Shown here in pieces: positions 9,978-19,027 of a stretch of DNA of 64,000 nucleotides. Position numbers and translations under genes: made by a program. The first letter of the stretch is position 1. Each line of letters begins with the position of its first letter. The notes below the pieces were generated by a model. That model ran no database searches and was not told where the DNA came from. It was given only the letters and a program-made list of their open reading frames with translations. This DNA comes from Salegentibacter agarivorans (lineage in GTDB: Bacteria; Bacteroidota; Bacteroidia; Flavobacteriales; Flavobacteriaceae), in NCBI RefSeq assembly GCF_900113135.1, contig NZ_FOOH01000016.1, positions 1 through 64,000 on the forward strand, written 5' to 3'.

Positions 9978-10463
9978 TTAATTTTCGTCGGCTGATGGCC
10001 CATAAGTGGCCGGCACCGGTATATCAAGTAATCTAAAATAAACGCCCAATTGCGCCCTGTGGTGTGGCAATTGATTAAGAACCATCATTCTAAGAACAGA
10101 ATATTTAGGCATATCCATTAACACTTTGCCATCCTGCATCATTTTCCAGTTTTTCTCGTATTCACTATCCGGTTTTCTTAAAGCAGCTTCGGCTTCAGAG
10201 GTATTATTCTGCAATATTTCAAGAATTTCCTCAATACTATCAAAATCTGGAGATTTATAACCAACCATATCCATTTCGTCCATTTCCATAGTAGCGGTTA
10301 TCCAACTTGGAATTTCAGCAAGATGATTCGACAATTGCTTTATGCTCATTGATTTTTTATGTGGTCGCCATTCCAATTTATCGGCAGGAATACGTTTCAA
10401 AAATTTTTCGGTAAGCACAACTTCGTGTTGTAGTTCAGAAATTAGCAAATGTTGCAGCTCCAT
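9978..10463 (-). CDS. DinB-family protein
   Basis: The 161-residue protein is helical, with the DinB/YfiT layout: an N-terminal helix with HEVVLTEKFLKRIP, SIKQLSNHLAEIPSW holding a metal-ligand-type histidine, and a C-terminal LPHHRAQLGVYFRLL helix with further histidines. Such four-helix metalloproteins include thiol transferases and damage-inducible proteins, but the substrate cannot be told from sequence. Confidence 0.85.
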   Translation of the reverse strand: MELQHLLISELQHEVVLTEKFLKRIPADKLEWRPHKKSMSIKQLSNHLAEIPSWITATMEMDEMDMVGYKSPDFDSIEEILEILQNNTSEAEAALRKPDSEYEKNWKMMQDGKVLMDMPKYSVLRMMVLNQLPHHRAQLGVYFRLLDIPVPATYGPSADEN

Positions 10464-10558
10464 ATTTTAAAAATTACCACGGGAAATTACAACAAATAGT
10501 TCTTACGTATAATGTAGTAAGTAGAAAATTAAACTCGGGAAAACACTTATTTTTTGAA

Positions 10559-10589
10559 TTGTAACACCCGCTTAATTCTGTTATCTTTG
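10559..10589 (+). promoter_or_regulatory. Bacteroidota-type promoter of kdsA
   Basis: A perfect -7 box TATCTTTG (TAnnTTTG) at 10,582-10,589 follows TTG at 10,559-10,561 with 20 bases between, the spacing expected for the primary sigma factor of this phylum. The start codon is 20 bases downstream of the box, leaving a very short leader. Confidence 0.65.
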
Positions 10590-10608
10590 CTTTCCTAATT
10601 CCCATTTT

Positions 10609-11427
10609 ATGAAACTTGAAAAGATTCCGCAGTTAAAACATATTAATTCTAACAATTTTTTCTTACTAGCCGGGCCCTGTGCAATTGAAGGGGAAGAAAT
10701 GGCGCTGAGAATAGCTGAAAAAGTAGTTGAAATAACCAATAAACTGGAAATTCCCTACGTTTTTAAAGGATCTTTTAAAAAAGCTAATCGCAGCAGAATT
10801 GATAGTTTTACAGGAATGGGAGATGAAAAAGCCTTAAAAATTCTTCGAAAAGTTTCTGAAACTTTTGAGATCCCTACTATAACCGATATTCACGAAATAA
10901 GCGACGCAAAAATGGCTGCTGAATATGTAGATATTCTCCAAATCCCAGCATTTTTGGTGCGGCAAACAGACTTAGTAGTTGCCGCCGCAGAAACCGGAAA
11001 AGTGGTTAATCTTAAAAAAGGACAATTTATGAGTCCTGAAAGTATGAAACACGCGGTTACCAAAGTAACAGATTGCAATAACGAGCAGGTTATGGTTACC
11101 GATCGTGGGACTATGTTTGGTTACCAGGATATGATTGTAGATTTTAGGGGAATTCCCACTATGCGTGAATTTGCTCCTACCGTTTTAGATGTTACTCATT
11201 CTCTCCAACAACCCAACCAAAGCAGCGGTGTTACCGGGGGCAGACCAGAAATGATAGAAACTATTGCCCGCGCAGGAATAGTAAATAAAGTAGATGGCCT
11301 GTTTATAGAAACTCATTTTGACCCGGCTAACGCTAAAAGTGACGGCGCCAATATGCTAGATCTTAATTACCTAGAGAAATTACTAGGTAATTTAGTTGCA
11401 ATAAGAAAAACGGTAAATAGCTTATAA
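10609..11427 (+). CDS. kdsA: 3-deoxy-8-phosphooctulonate synthase (Kdo-8-P synthase)
   Basis: The 272-residue protein carries KdsA landmarks: LLAGPCAIEGE near residues 19-29, FKGSFKKANRSR, TDIHE, GTMFGYQDMIVDFR, and FDPANAKSDGANML near the end. It condenses phosphoenolpyruvate with arabinose-5-phosphate in the cytoplasm to make Kdo-8-phosphate for lipopolysaccharide. The cysteine in AGPC, with the later H, E and D positions, suggests the metal-dependent class. It is a single gene with a clear promoter. Confidence 0.96.
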   Translation: MKLEKIPQLKHINSNNFFLLAGPCAIEGEEMALRIAEKVVEITNKLEIPYVFKGSFKKANRSRIDSFTGMGDEKALKILRKVSETFEIPTITDIHEISDAKMAAEYVDILQIPAFLVRQTDLVVAAAETGKVVNLKKGQFMSPESMKHAVTKVTDCNNEQVMVTDRGTMFGYQDMIVDFRGIPTMREFAPTVLDVTHSLQQPNQSSGVTGGRPEMIETIARAGIVNKVDGLFIETHFDPANAKSDGANMLDLNYLEKLLGNLVAIRKTVNSL

Positions 11428-11762
11428 AAATTTCTTTAAGTCCAAGGTGGATGTCGTTCTACTTACCACATATTTTATCAAAACACCCGGTCATATGTCT
11501 TGGGTGTGATTGTTATTGCACTACCCTATTTAATAAAATTATCAAAATTTAAGGTTGTTTTTCTTCAGTTGCAATCTTTTATATTTTAAAGCTGCTGGAG
11601 GGCATTTATTGTCCATAGCTTTAATTATCTCCTGCTAGTAAACAAAACCTATAGCTCTCTTAACAGCTGTTATATTTAATTAAATAAAAGTTAATCTAAT
11701 TCATTATTAAGAGTTTCCGTTTTAAATTAAGTTAATTTGAAATTCAACCAACCTAAACCTTA
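11428..11762 (+). other. Gene-free interval with a weak hairpin
   Basis: No gene is seen. A short stem ACACCC/GGGTGT at 11,483-11,507 followed by a moderately T-rich run may end kdsA transcription. The AT-rich right half probably contains the promoter of the porin-BCCT operon, but no clear -7 box was found. Confidence 0.4.
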
Positions 11763-12917
11763 ATGCAAAAACAACCTATTTCGAAAGGTGTATTTACCTG
11801 GAAATTCTGTTTAGCTATTTTCTGTATATTTTTAGTAGCTCCTTTAACTGCGCAGGAAGAACCAGAAGTATCTGTTGGTGGTGCGCTTCGTTATAATTAC
11901 AACCTTTCTTCCTGGAAAGACGGACAAAAAAACCGTGGTGGTGATTTTGGTTACGATATTTTTAGAGTAAACTTCAATGCAAAATATAAAGAGGTTTACT
12001 TAAATGCTGAATATAGATTATATTCTGACGCTTTTGGCGGTGGCGTAATGAAGCAAGGCTGGATGGGATATAAATTTAATGATATAGACGAAATTCAAAT
12101 TGGCCTTACCCAGGTTCCATTTGGTATTCAGCAATATAATTCCCACAACTGGTTCTTTAATTTAACCTATTATATGGGGCTGGAAGACGATCACGATATG
12201 GGCATAAAATATATTCACGCCGGGGAGAAATATGAATATCACTTTGCTTTCTTTAAAAATTCGGAAGAATTGCGATTTGGCAGTGATACCGAATCTTCTA
12301 CCAGTAGATATTCTTATGACGTTGTAGGCAGAAACAAAGAAATAAATCAATTTAACGGGAAATTTGTTTATAAATTTGGGGATAAGGCTGCTAATAGATT
12401 AGGCGTTTCGGCACAATATGGCGGCCTATATAATTTAGACACTCAGGAAACCGGAAACCATTACGGTTTGGCCGCGCATTACGAAATCACTCAAAATCGT
12501 TGGAATTTAAAAGCCCAGGCTTTAACCGCTTCGCATAATCCAATTAATGCCGAAGGAGAAAGCAGGGAAGCTTTAAGTTTTGGTGCTTATGGCGCACCTT
12601 ATGAAGTTGCTGCCGACTTTAATTTATATTCCCTGGCAATTTCAAGAAATATCCCTGTAAACCTGGGGCCCGTTTCTAATTTGGAATTCTATAACGATTT
12701 TGGTTATATGCAAAAACATAAGAGCAATTTTACTGATTCTTATATGAACGTTACAGGAGTACTGGTTACCGCCGGGCATGTTTATACTTATATAGATTAC
12801 GCCGCCGGTTATAATCACTCCTGGTTGGGAGGTAATTTTGTAGACGATTTTGCAGTCGGTAACCCTGATGCAAAATGGGAAGCAAGATTCAACATCAACA
12901 TAGGCTACTATTTTTAA
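11763..12917 (+). CDS. Outer-membrane porin-like barrel of the BCCT operon
   Basis: The 384-residue product has a signal peptide cut after PLTAQ (about residue 31) and then alternating strands typical of a porin barrel, closing with a terminal FNINIGYYF. Motifs such as GLTQVPFGIQQY recall phosphate-selective/OprP-like porins. It is followed after 23 bases by a BCCT carrier and a universal stress protein on the same strand, so it probably lets the substrate of that carrier cross the outer membrane. This role is inferred from context. Confidence 0.7.
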   Translation: MQKQPISKGVFTWKFCLAIFCIFLVAPLTAQEEPEVSVGGALRYNYNLSSWKDGQKNRGGDFGYDIFRVNFNAKYKEVYLNAEYRLYSDAFGGGVMKQGWMGYKFNDIDEIQIGLTQVPFGIQQYNSHNWFFNLTYYMGLEDDHDMGIKYIHAGEKYEYHFAFFKNSEELRFGSDTESSTSRYSYDVVGRNKEINQFNGKFVYKFGDKAANRLGVSAQYGGLYNLDTQETGNHYGLAAHYEITQNRWNLKAQALTASHNPINAEGESREALSFGAYGAPYEVAADFNLYSLAISRNIPVNLGPVSNLEFYNDFGYMQKHKSNFTDSYMNVTGVLVTAGHVYTYIDYAAGYNHSWLGGNFVDDFAVGNPDAKWEARFNINIGYYF

Positions 12918-12940
12918 TTTAATTTCTGAAAACCACTTAT

Positions 12941-14566
12941 ATGGCAAAGAAAGTTACCAGAAGCGATGAGAAAAAGTCAATTTTTGGATTAGAAGTAAAC
13001 GGTCCCGTTTTCTTTATTTCATCCTTTATAATTATTGTAAGCATCGCTCTTACCCTCATTTTTGAAAAACAGGCAGAAACTATTTTTGCAGATATTCAAA
13101 CCGCGGTTGCCAATAATGCCGACTGGTTTTTTATCATGTGTGTAAATATATTCCTGGTTTTCCTGGTCTACCTGGCCCTCGGGCAATTTGGGAATATGCG
13201 CATAGGTGGCCAAAATGCCAAACCCGAATTTAAAACCCTCTCATGGTTTGCCATGCTGTTTAGCGCAGGGATGGGAATTGGGCTGTTATTCTTTAGTGTG
13301 GGCGAACCTGTAATGCATTTTACAGCACCTCCAACCGGTGAACCAGGAACTGCAGCTGCCGCGCAGGAAGCTATGAATTTCACATTTTTACATTGGGGTT
13401 TTCACGCCTGGGGAGTGTATGCCTTAGTTGGCCTGGCACTTGCTTATTTCACCTACACTCGAGGTTTGCCACTAACTATACGTTCTATTTTTTATCCTTT
13501 CTTGGGAGATAAAATCTATGGAAAAATTGGAGATGCAATAGATATTTTTGCGGTTCTAGCTACTTTATTTGGCTTAGCTACATCGCTGGGGTTCGGGGTT
13601 CAGCAAATTGCCTCTGGTTTAGATCACGTTTTCAATATTCCCAGCGGAATTACTACACAAGTATTATTGATTGCTGGAATTACGCTTATTGCCACAATTT
13701 CAGTAGTTCTTGGGGTAGATAAAGGCGTTAAATTTCTTAGTGAATGGAATATGCGGGTTGCCTTGCTTTTGCTTGGCCTGGCTTTAGTGCTTGGTCCTAC
13801 CGTTTTTATTTTTAGATCTTTTGTTGAAAATACCGGAAGTTATCTTTTCAATTTTATTGAAATTTCTACCTGGAGTGAAACTTTCACTAATAGCTCCTGG
13901 CAAAACGACTGGACTGTGTTTTACTGGGGCTGGTGGATTGGCTGGTCGCCATTTGTTGGGATGTTTATCGCCCGTATTTCTAAAGGACGAACCATTAGAG
14001 AATTTGTGTTAGGTGTATTATTAGTACCTTCTTTAGTAACTTTCTTCTGGCTTTCAGCCTTTGGTAGTGTTTCAATCCAGGAAGCGCTTGGTGGGGATAT
14101 GAGTATAATAGACGCCGTTAACGATGATATTGCCACTGCCCTATTTGTTTTCTTTGAAGATTACCCGCTTTCTATGGTAATAAATGTAGTAGCAGTAATT
14201 TTAATTGCCGGCTTTTTTATTACCTCATCAGATTCTGGATCTTTGGTAATTGATAGTTTAACTTCTGGAGGAAAAATAGATGCACCAAAAGGTCAGCGAA
14301 TCTTTTGGGCAGTTACCGAAGGAACTGTAGCCGCAGTTTTATTAATTGGTGGCGGGCTACAAGCGCTCCAAACCGCAACCATAGTTACGGGATTACCCTT
14401 TGCTGTTATTCTGCTTATTATGTGCTACTCTCTCTACAAAGGTTTAAAAGAAGACCTGGTAGAAATGCAGGATAAAAAAGAACAAAAGGAGATGGAAAAT
14501 TATGAAGATATCGTGAATGATATTGTTAAGAAAAGAAACCTCGGGAAAAACAATAACCAAAACTAA
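12941..14566 (+). CDS. BCCT-family betaine/choline/carnitine transporter
   Basis: The 541-residue polytopic membrane protein has the BCCT family's characteristic aromatic motifs: FSAGMGIGLLFFSVGEP, HWGFHAWGVYALVGL and WGWWIGWSPFVGMFIARIS. The length is usual and about 12 membrane helices are expected. These carriers import quaternary ammonium osmolytes by Na+ or H+ symport, and the C-terminal tail is charged as in osmosensing members. It lies between a porin-like gene and a universal stress gene. The exact substrate is not readable. Confidence 0.95.
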   Translation: MAKKVTRSDEKKSIFGLEVNGPVFFISSFIIIVSIALTLIFEKQAETIFADIQTAVANNADWFFIMCVNIFLVFLVYLALGQFGNMRIGGQNAKPEFKTLSWFAMLFSAGMGIGLLFFSVGEPVMHFTAPPTGEPGTAAAAQEAMNFTFLHWGFHAWGVYALVGLALAYFTYTRGLPLTIRSIFYPFLGDKIYGKIGDAIDIFAVLATLFGLATSLGFGVQQIASGLDHVFNIPSGITTQVLLIAGITLIATISVVLGVDKGVKFLSEWNMRVALLLLGLALVLGPTVFIFRSFVENTGSYLFNFIEISTWSETFTNSSWQNDWTVFYWGWWIGWSPFVGMFIARISKGRTIREFVLGVLLVPSLVTFFWLSAFGSVSIQEALGGDMSIIDAVNDDIATALFVFFEDYPLSMVINVVAVILIAGFFITSSDSGSLVIDSLTSGGKIDAPKGQRIFWAVTEGTVAAVLLIGGGLQALQTATIVTGLPFAVILLIMCYSLYKGLKEDLVEMQDKKEQKEMENYEDIVNDIVKKRNLGKNNNQN

Positions 14567-14578
14567 AAAACAGGCATT

Positions 14579-15436
14579 ATGGAAAAATTCACCAACATTC
14601 TGGTTGCCTTAGACCTTTCAGACATTGATAATTCAGTTATAAAATATGCTTCATTCCTATCGGAGACGCTAAAGATTAAAAAAGTATATTTTGTTCATAA
14701 TATTAAGAAATATGAGATTTCTTCGCTTTTTGATGAACAAATGAAAGATGTAAATCTTGATGAGATAATTGGCGACGAACTCAATGAAAAAGTAGAAACC
14801 CATTTTAATAGTAAGGCAGAATGGGAAGTTCTTATTTCGGAAGACCCTTATACCGAATCTTTGATAAATTATATCGCCAATAAATATTATATAGACCTGG
14901 TGATGGTTGGAAACAAGAACAGAAAAAAAGGAACCGGAATTGTAAGCAATAAATTGCTGCGTCTTTTAAAATGTGATATTCTCTCTGTTCCACGAGACTT
15001 TCATCCAGAAATAAAAACAATTTGGGCAGGAACCGATTTTTCCCGTGAATCCCGAAAAATATTTCCAATAGCTCAAATGCTTCAAAAGGCTACTTCGGCT
15101 CCTGTAACTGCCGCACATGTATATTCGGTACCGGTGCAATTTTCACCTTATGTTCCTAAAGAAGCAATGGCCCCGAAAATTGAAAAACACGCCAGGGAAA
15201 AAGGAGATAAATTTCTTATCAAATTAGATTACCAGGGCGAAGTGACTCCCTTAATTATTCCCGGCAGGGACGCCAGTGTGGCCAGCAATTTATTGGAATG
15301 TGCAAAGAAAAATAACGTTGATATTTTAATTGTGGCAGATAAAGGTGCGAATAATATTTCCAGCCTATTAGTGGGAAGTGTAACCGAAGAATTATTCGGG
15401 AAAAACCCCGAAGTACCGTTATGGATTTCTAAATAG
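14579..15436 (+). CDS. Tandem universal stress protein (UspA family)
   Basis: The 285-residue protein is two Usp domains in a row. The first starts with FTNILVALDLSD and the second near residue 142 with TIWAGTDFSRESR. The second ends with ILIVADKGANNISSLLVGSVTEELF, resembling the G-2x-G-9x-G-S/T nucleotide-binding motif; the first has an incomplete form. It lies 12 bases after the BCCT gene, so it is probably co-transcribed and may modulate the transporter, as Usp proteins coupled to osmolyte carriers do elsewhere. Confidence 0.88.
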   Translation: MEKFTNILVALDLSDIDNSVIKYASFLSETLKIKKVYFVHNIKKYEISSLFDEQMKDVNLDEIIGDELNEKVETHFNSKAEWEVLISEDPYTESLINYIANKYYIDLVMVGNKNRKKGTGIVSNKLLRLLKCDILSVPRDFHPEIKTIWAGTDFSRESRKIFPIAQMLQKATSAPVTAAHVYSVPVQFSPYVPKEAMAPKIEKHAREKGDKFLIKLDYQGEVTPLIIPGRDASVASNLLECAKKNNVDILIVADKGANNISSLLVGSVTEELFGKNPEVPLWISK

Positions 15437-15446
15437 TTCTAATAAA

Positions 15447-15486
15447 ATTCGTCATCCTGTAACCTGGTTTAGGATGACGAATTTTT
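15447..15486. terminator. Bidirectional intrinsic terminator
   Basis: A perfect 12-bp stem ATTCGTCATCCT/AGGATGACGAAT with a 12-base loop is followed by TTTT on the plus strand and by A/T-rich sequence on the minus strand. It separates the convergent Usp and endonuclease/phosphatase genes. Confidence 0.85.
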
Positions 15487-15538
15487 ACGGATAGATTATA
15501 GAGAAAAGTTTTAAAAAATATCTCCAGAAATGGGTCTA

Positions 15539-16372
15539 TTAAAGATCAACTTCCACCCAAACCGGCAGATGGTCTGAAGGGTACTTTAGGTCTTTGGAAT
15601 CACTCAAAACGCCATATTTTTTAACTTCAATCTCATCTGAAGTAAAAATATAATCAATTCTTCGAGTTACGGATTCCTTAAAATTATAACCGTTATAAGT
15701 ACCTTCTGGTCCAAAATCGAGTTTAGCCACCGCTTTAGAATCATTCATTTTTCGCATTAAAAATCTTATTCCGCCAGTATGGGGTTCCAGGTTTAGATCA
15801 CCCATTAAAATCACCGGCAGATTTTCTTTATTTAATGCTGAAATTCTTTCCCAGATTAATTTTGCACTGTTCTCCCTAGCTTTTTCTCCAACGTGGTCAA
15901 AATGCGTATTAAAAACCCAAAATACTTTTCCCGATTTTTTCTCTTTGAATTTTGCATAAGTACAAATCCTTTCCATCGCAGCATCCCATCCTACCGAAAT
16001 TTCAGCTGGAGTTTCCGAAAGCCAAAAAGTATCATTTTCCAGCATTTCAAACTCTTCAGCATTATAAAAAATAGCACTGAATTCACCGGCTTCTTTCCCA
16101 TCGTCTCGCCCTACTCCAACATATTTGTAATTATCCATTTCGGCTTTGAAATGTTTTAACTGAATCGCCAAAGCTTCCTGAACTCCAAAAATCCCGGGTT
16201 CGTAAAACTTAATTTGTTTGGTTATATGGTTCTTGCGATTAGACCAGGAATTTTCACCATCATTTTCATTGGCATATTTAATATTGTAACTCATCAGTTC
16301 TACTTCCTGGCTAGAAAGAGTAGTTCCGGTAAAAATGAAAAGCAGTAAAACAAAGAAATTTCGGTTTATCAT
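15539..16372 (-). CDS. Secreted endonuclease/exonuclease/phosphatase-family protein
   Basis: The 277-residue product has a signal peptide ending at TTLSSQ (about 22) and the EEP fold motifs in order: LMSYNIKY, GVQEA (metal-binding E), FNTHFDHVG, LMGDLNLEP and a closing SDHLPVWVEV with the catalytic D-H pair. Family members hydrolyse phosphodiesters in nucleic acids, sphingolipids or inositol phosphates; with export, an extracellular or periplasmic phosphodiesterase is most likely. Confidence 0.88.
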   Translation of the reverse strand: MINRNFFVLLLFIFTGTTLSSQEVELMSYNIKYANENDGENSWSNRKNHITKQIKFYEPGIFGVQEALAIQLKHFKAEMDNYKYVGVGRDDGKEAGEFSAIFYNAEEFEMLENDTFWLSETPAEISVGWDAAMERICTYAKFKEKKSGKVFWVFNTHFDHVGEKARENSAKLIWERISALNKENLPVILMGDLNLEPHTGGIRFLMRKMNDSKAVAKLDFGPEGTYNGYNFKESVTRRIDYIFTSDEIEVKKYGVLSDSKDLKYPSDHLPVWVEVDL

Positions 16373-16467
16373 ATTTCTGATTTTGGATAAAGTTCGGAAA
16401 AAAATTAAAAAAACAGGCCAATTTAATATTTTGATGATTTTTAACTAATAATTAAAGTTTTTTATTT

Positions 16468-16486
16468 TACTTTGTATTTCAAAGTA
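16468..16486. promoter_or_regulatory. Operator palindrome, copy 1
   Basis: TACTTTG-TATTT-CAAAGTA is a near-perfect inverted repeat only 7 bases before the start codon of the downstream membrane-protein gene. The same 17-bp core (ACTTTG-n5-CAAAGT) recurs at 17,452-17,468. The gene for a winged-helix regulator lies between the two copies, so autoregulation is likely. Confidence 0.6.
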
Positions 16487-16493
16487 CTTTATA

Positions 16494-17123
16494 ATGGAAA
16501 ATGAAAAGTATGTTCAAGACCTAAGCGACATCAAGCACATGATGAACCGCTCTTCTCGATTTATTTCCCTAAGCGGGCTCGCGGGAGTTTTTGCAGGTGG
16601 CTATGCAATTATTGGAGCTATAGTTGGAAAAGGTTTATTGGATGGGCATAATTCAGCCATAGATTCGCTGAGCCCGGCTTCAATGGACGCGAAAATATTG
16701 ACGCAGTTATTTTTATTAGCTCTTGCTGTTCTTCTTCTGGCTATTGGTACGGCGGTTTTTCTAACCACCAGGAAAGCTAAAAAAACAAACGAAAAAAGCT
16801 GGGATAGCACCAGCAAACGATTACTTATCAATTTTTTTGCTCCTTTAACATCAGGTGGAATTTTCTGTTTAATCCTTTTGCAATATAATCTTATAGGACT
16901 TATAGCTCCCTTTATGCTTATTTTTTACGGGCTTGCCCTTATTCATGCCAGCAAATATACTTTTGGCGATCTTAGAAGTTTAGGGTATTCAAATTTAGTC
17001 CTGGGCCTTATTGCAACCCAGTTTTTGAGCTACGGATTATATTTTTGGGCAGTTGGTTTCGGATTTTTTCATATTGCCTACGGTATCTGGATGTACAATA
17101 AGTATGACAGAAAAAATGCTTAA
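16494..17123 (+). CDS. Polytopic membrane protein, unknown
   Basis: A 209-residue protein with about six hydrophobic segments (near 24-45, 63-85, 107-125, 130-147, 160-176, 180-198) after a charged N-terminus with HMMNRSSRFISLSG. Proteins of this kind are often linked to small winged-helix regulators in Bacteroidota. Its stop overlaps the next start codon by one base (TAATG), indicating translational coupling with the regulator. The operator palindrome lies just upstream. No biochemical role is assigned. Confidence 0.75.
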   Translation: MENEKYVQDLSDIKHMMNRSSRFISLSGLAGVFAGGYAIIGAIVGKGLLDGHNSAIDSLSPASMDAKILTQLFLLALAVLLLAIGTAVFLTTRKAKKTNEKSWDSTSKRLLINFFAPLTSGGIFCLILLQYNLIGLIAPFMLIFYGLALIHASKYTFGDLRSLGYSNLVLGLIATQFLSYGLYFWAVGFGFFHIAYGIWMYNKYDRKNA

Positions 17124-17425
17124 TGAAAAATATTATAAGTGATATAAATAAAGCTTTTGATCACCGGGTACGCCTGGGAATAATGAGTGTATTAATGGTA
17201 AATGAATATGCTGATTTTACAAGCCTAAAAGAACTCTTGGGAGTTACCGATGGTAATATTGCGAGCCATATTAAAGCCCTGGAAAAGAAAGGTTATGTAA
17301 CGGTAGAAAAATCTTTTATAGACCGAAAACCAAATACACGCTACAGTGCCACTAAAACCGGCCGAAAGGATTTTCAGAAACATATAGACGCCATTGAAAA
17401 CTTATTAAAGCAACAGAGGCAATAA
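17123..17425 (+). CDS. Winged-helix transcriptional regulator
   Basis: A 100-residue protein that is essentially one winged-helix domain: FDHRVRLGIMSVLMVN, then the helix-turn-helix SLKELLGVTDGNIASHIKALEKKGYV and a wing with KSFIDRKPNTRYSATKTGR, close to the HTH_34/ArsR-like small regulators. It is translationally coupled to the membrane-protein gene before it. The two matching palindromes at 16,468 and 17,452 flank this pair and are the obvious candidate binding sites. No sensor domain is present. Confidence 0.85.
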   Translation: MKNIISDINKAFDHRVRLGIMSVLMVNEYADFTSLKELLGVTDGNIASHIKALEKKGYVTVEKSFIDRKPNTRYSATKTGRKDFQKHIDAIENLLKQQRQ

Positions 17426-17451
17426 GGATAAACCTATTTTTTTATCATTCA

Positions 17452-17468
17452 ACTTTGAAATTCAAAGT
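17452..17468. promoter_or_regulatory. Operator palindrome, copy 2
   Basis: ACTTTGA-AAT-TCAAAGT is a perfect inverted repeat, 32 bases before the start codon of the small membrane-protein gene. It matches the palindrome at 16,469-16,485 at 15 of 17 positions and both are followed by ACTT. Confidence 0.65.
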
Positions 17469-17500
17469 ACTTAAAATAACTATTAATCAAATTTATTATT

Positions 17501-17785
17501 ATGAAAACTAACCGATTTTTAATTATCCTATTTATCGTGGGAGCACTTTTATTGATTCCCTTTATCGCGATGCAGTTTAGCAGTGAAGTGGTTTGGACTG
17601 TTTCAGATTTTATTATTATGGGAATTTTACTCCTGGTTACCGGGCTGGGAATTGACCTTGTGTTGAGAAAGGTTTCCAGCAGTAAAAACCGACTTATAAT
17701 CGGTGGAATTATTCTTGCAGTATTTTTTATGATCTGGGCAGAACTTGCTGTTGGTGTTTTTGGAACTCCTTTTGCCGGAAGTTAA
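17501..17785 (+). CDS. Small membrane protein under the shared operator
   Basis: A 94-residue protein with three hydrophobic segments (about 6-24, 31-49, 62-88). No family is recognised with certainty. Its promoter region carries the second operator palindrome, which places it in the same regulon as the upstream membrane protein and its winged-helix regulator. The oxygenase-like gene follows after 34 bases. Confidence 0.7.
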   Translation: MKTNRFLIILFIVGALLLIPFIAMQFSSEVVWTVSDFIIMGILLLVTGLGIDLVLRKVSSSKNRLIIGGIILAVFFMIWAELAVGVFGTPFAGS

Positions 17786-17819
17786 AAAAACTATCAGAAC
17801 AATATTTTAAAATCGCTTA

Positions 17820-18602
17820 ATGCAATATTTTGTAAATAAAAACTCTATAGTTCGCGAAATTTGGGGAAAGGGTGATACCATTCTCTTTATTTTCGCCGGG
17901 GCTTCGGCAGAGTTTGCGCTCAATAAAGCTGTAGACTGGCTTTATTATACCGGCCGTTTACCTCAAGATCCGCTTGGCAGGCTTTTCTCAACGGTTTCCT
18001 ATGCCCGGGAAATAGTTTTTGCTGAAAAATCGTCGGCACTTAAGGCAATAGATCATATAAATTCTATTCACGCTTCGCTGGAAAATAAACGCGGAAAAAA
18101 TATTCCAGACTGGGCTTACCGGGACGTGCTTTTTATGCTTATAGATTATTCTATCAGGTCTTTTGAAATCCTGGAACGCAAGCTAGAACTTTCTGAAAAA
18201 AAAGAAGTTTTTGATGTTTTTTTTAGGGTAGGTAAAAGAATGAATTTAAAATATCTACCAAAGAATTTCCACGAATTTGAAAAGATGCGGCAGGAACACC
18301 TGGAGCAAAACCTTAAGTATGGAGAATATACCAAAGACCTTTACCAACAGTACCGCAAACACCTGGGGTTAATGCGTTACAGGCTATTAATGGAAACACA
18401 AAGCCTTATTACTCCCGTTAGCGTTCGTAACTATTTAAATTTGCGTAAGTTTTCTTTCTTAAACCCGGTGATCCCTATTTATAAAATTAGCAGAATTATA
18501 AAAATAGACGGACTTCTTAAATCGCTGATCCTACCTTCAGAATATCAAGAAGAGATCAAATCGCTGGACATTCAAAATGCATATACCACGCAAGAAAAAT
18601 GA
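17820..18602 (+). CDS. MpaB-like oxygenase (DUF2236)
   Basis: The 260-residue protein resembles the oxygenase MpaB/DUF2236 family, which includes heme-dependent latex-clearing-type oxygenases. It shows the family order: an N-terminal IVREIWGKGDTILFIFAGA segment, a DHINSIHASL histidine-bearing helix, and WAYRDVLFMLIDYSIRSFEIL in the core. It is soluble or peripherally attached, with no signal peptide. The substrate is unknown. The DUF2809 gene follows after 20 bases. Confidence 0.7.
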   Translation: MQYFVNKNSIVREIWGKGDTILFIFAGASAEFALNKAVDWLYYTGRLPQDPLGRLFSTVSYAREIVFAEKSSALKAIDHINSIHASLENKRGKNIPDWAYRDVLFMLIDYSIRSFEILERKLELSEKKEVFDVFFRVGKRMNLKYLPKNFHEFEKMRQEHLEQNLKYGEYTKDLYQQYRKHLGLMRYRLLMETQSLITPVSVRNYLNLRKFSFLNPVIPIYKISRIIKIDGLLKSLILPSEYQEEIKSLDIQNAYTTQEK

Positions 18603-18622
18603 GGAATCTAAAGAATTAAAAA

Positions 18623-19027
18623 TTGAGCATCTTTAAACTTAACCGAAATCGCAGAAGAAACTATCTCATTGGCTTTTTCTCCCTGTTAATTATTGAAATT
18701 CTTATCGCCAGCTTTATAAAAGATGATTTTATAAGACCTTACCTTGGGGATTTCCTGGTGGTAATAATGCTTTATTGCTTTCTCATGGGAATAAGCCGAT
18801 TCTCTATTTATAAAAGCCTATTTATTGTTCTGATATTCTCCTTTAAAATAGAATTTCTCCAGCTCATTGATATCGTAAAATTACTCCAATACCAGCCACC
18901 CAAACCTATAATGATAATACTAGGTAGCAGTTTTTCGGTTTGGGATTTGGTTGCTTACCTGTTAGGACTTTTAAGCTGTCTTATTTTAGAAATTCTTATA
19001 AACAGAACCTACACTCCGTCTACATAA
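18623..19027 (+). CDS. DUF2809-family membrane protein
   Basis: A 134-residue protein with four hydrophobic segments and the DUF2809 pattern: RRRNYLIGF near the start, IRPYLGDFLVVIMLYCFL in the middle and a closing WDLVAYLLG. The start is a TTG at 18,623, chosen because it gives the usual basic N-terminus and no ATG lies further upstream in frame. The last 19 bases overlap the convergent saccharopine-dehydrogenase-like gene. Confidence 0.75.
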   Translation: MSIFKLNRNRRRNYLIGFFSLLIIEILIASFIKDDFIRPYLGDFLVVIMLYCFLMGISRFSIYKSLFIVLIFSFKIEFLQLIDIVKLLQYQPPKPIMIILGSSFSVWDLVAYLLGLLSCLILEILINRTYTPST

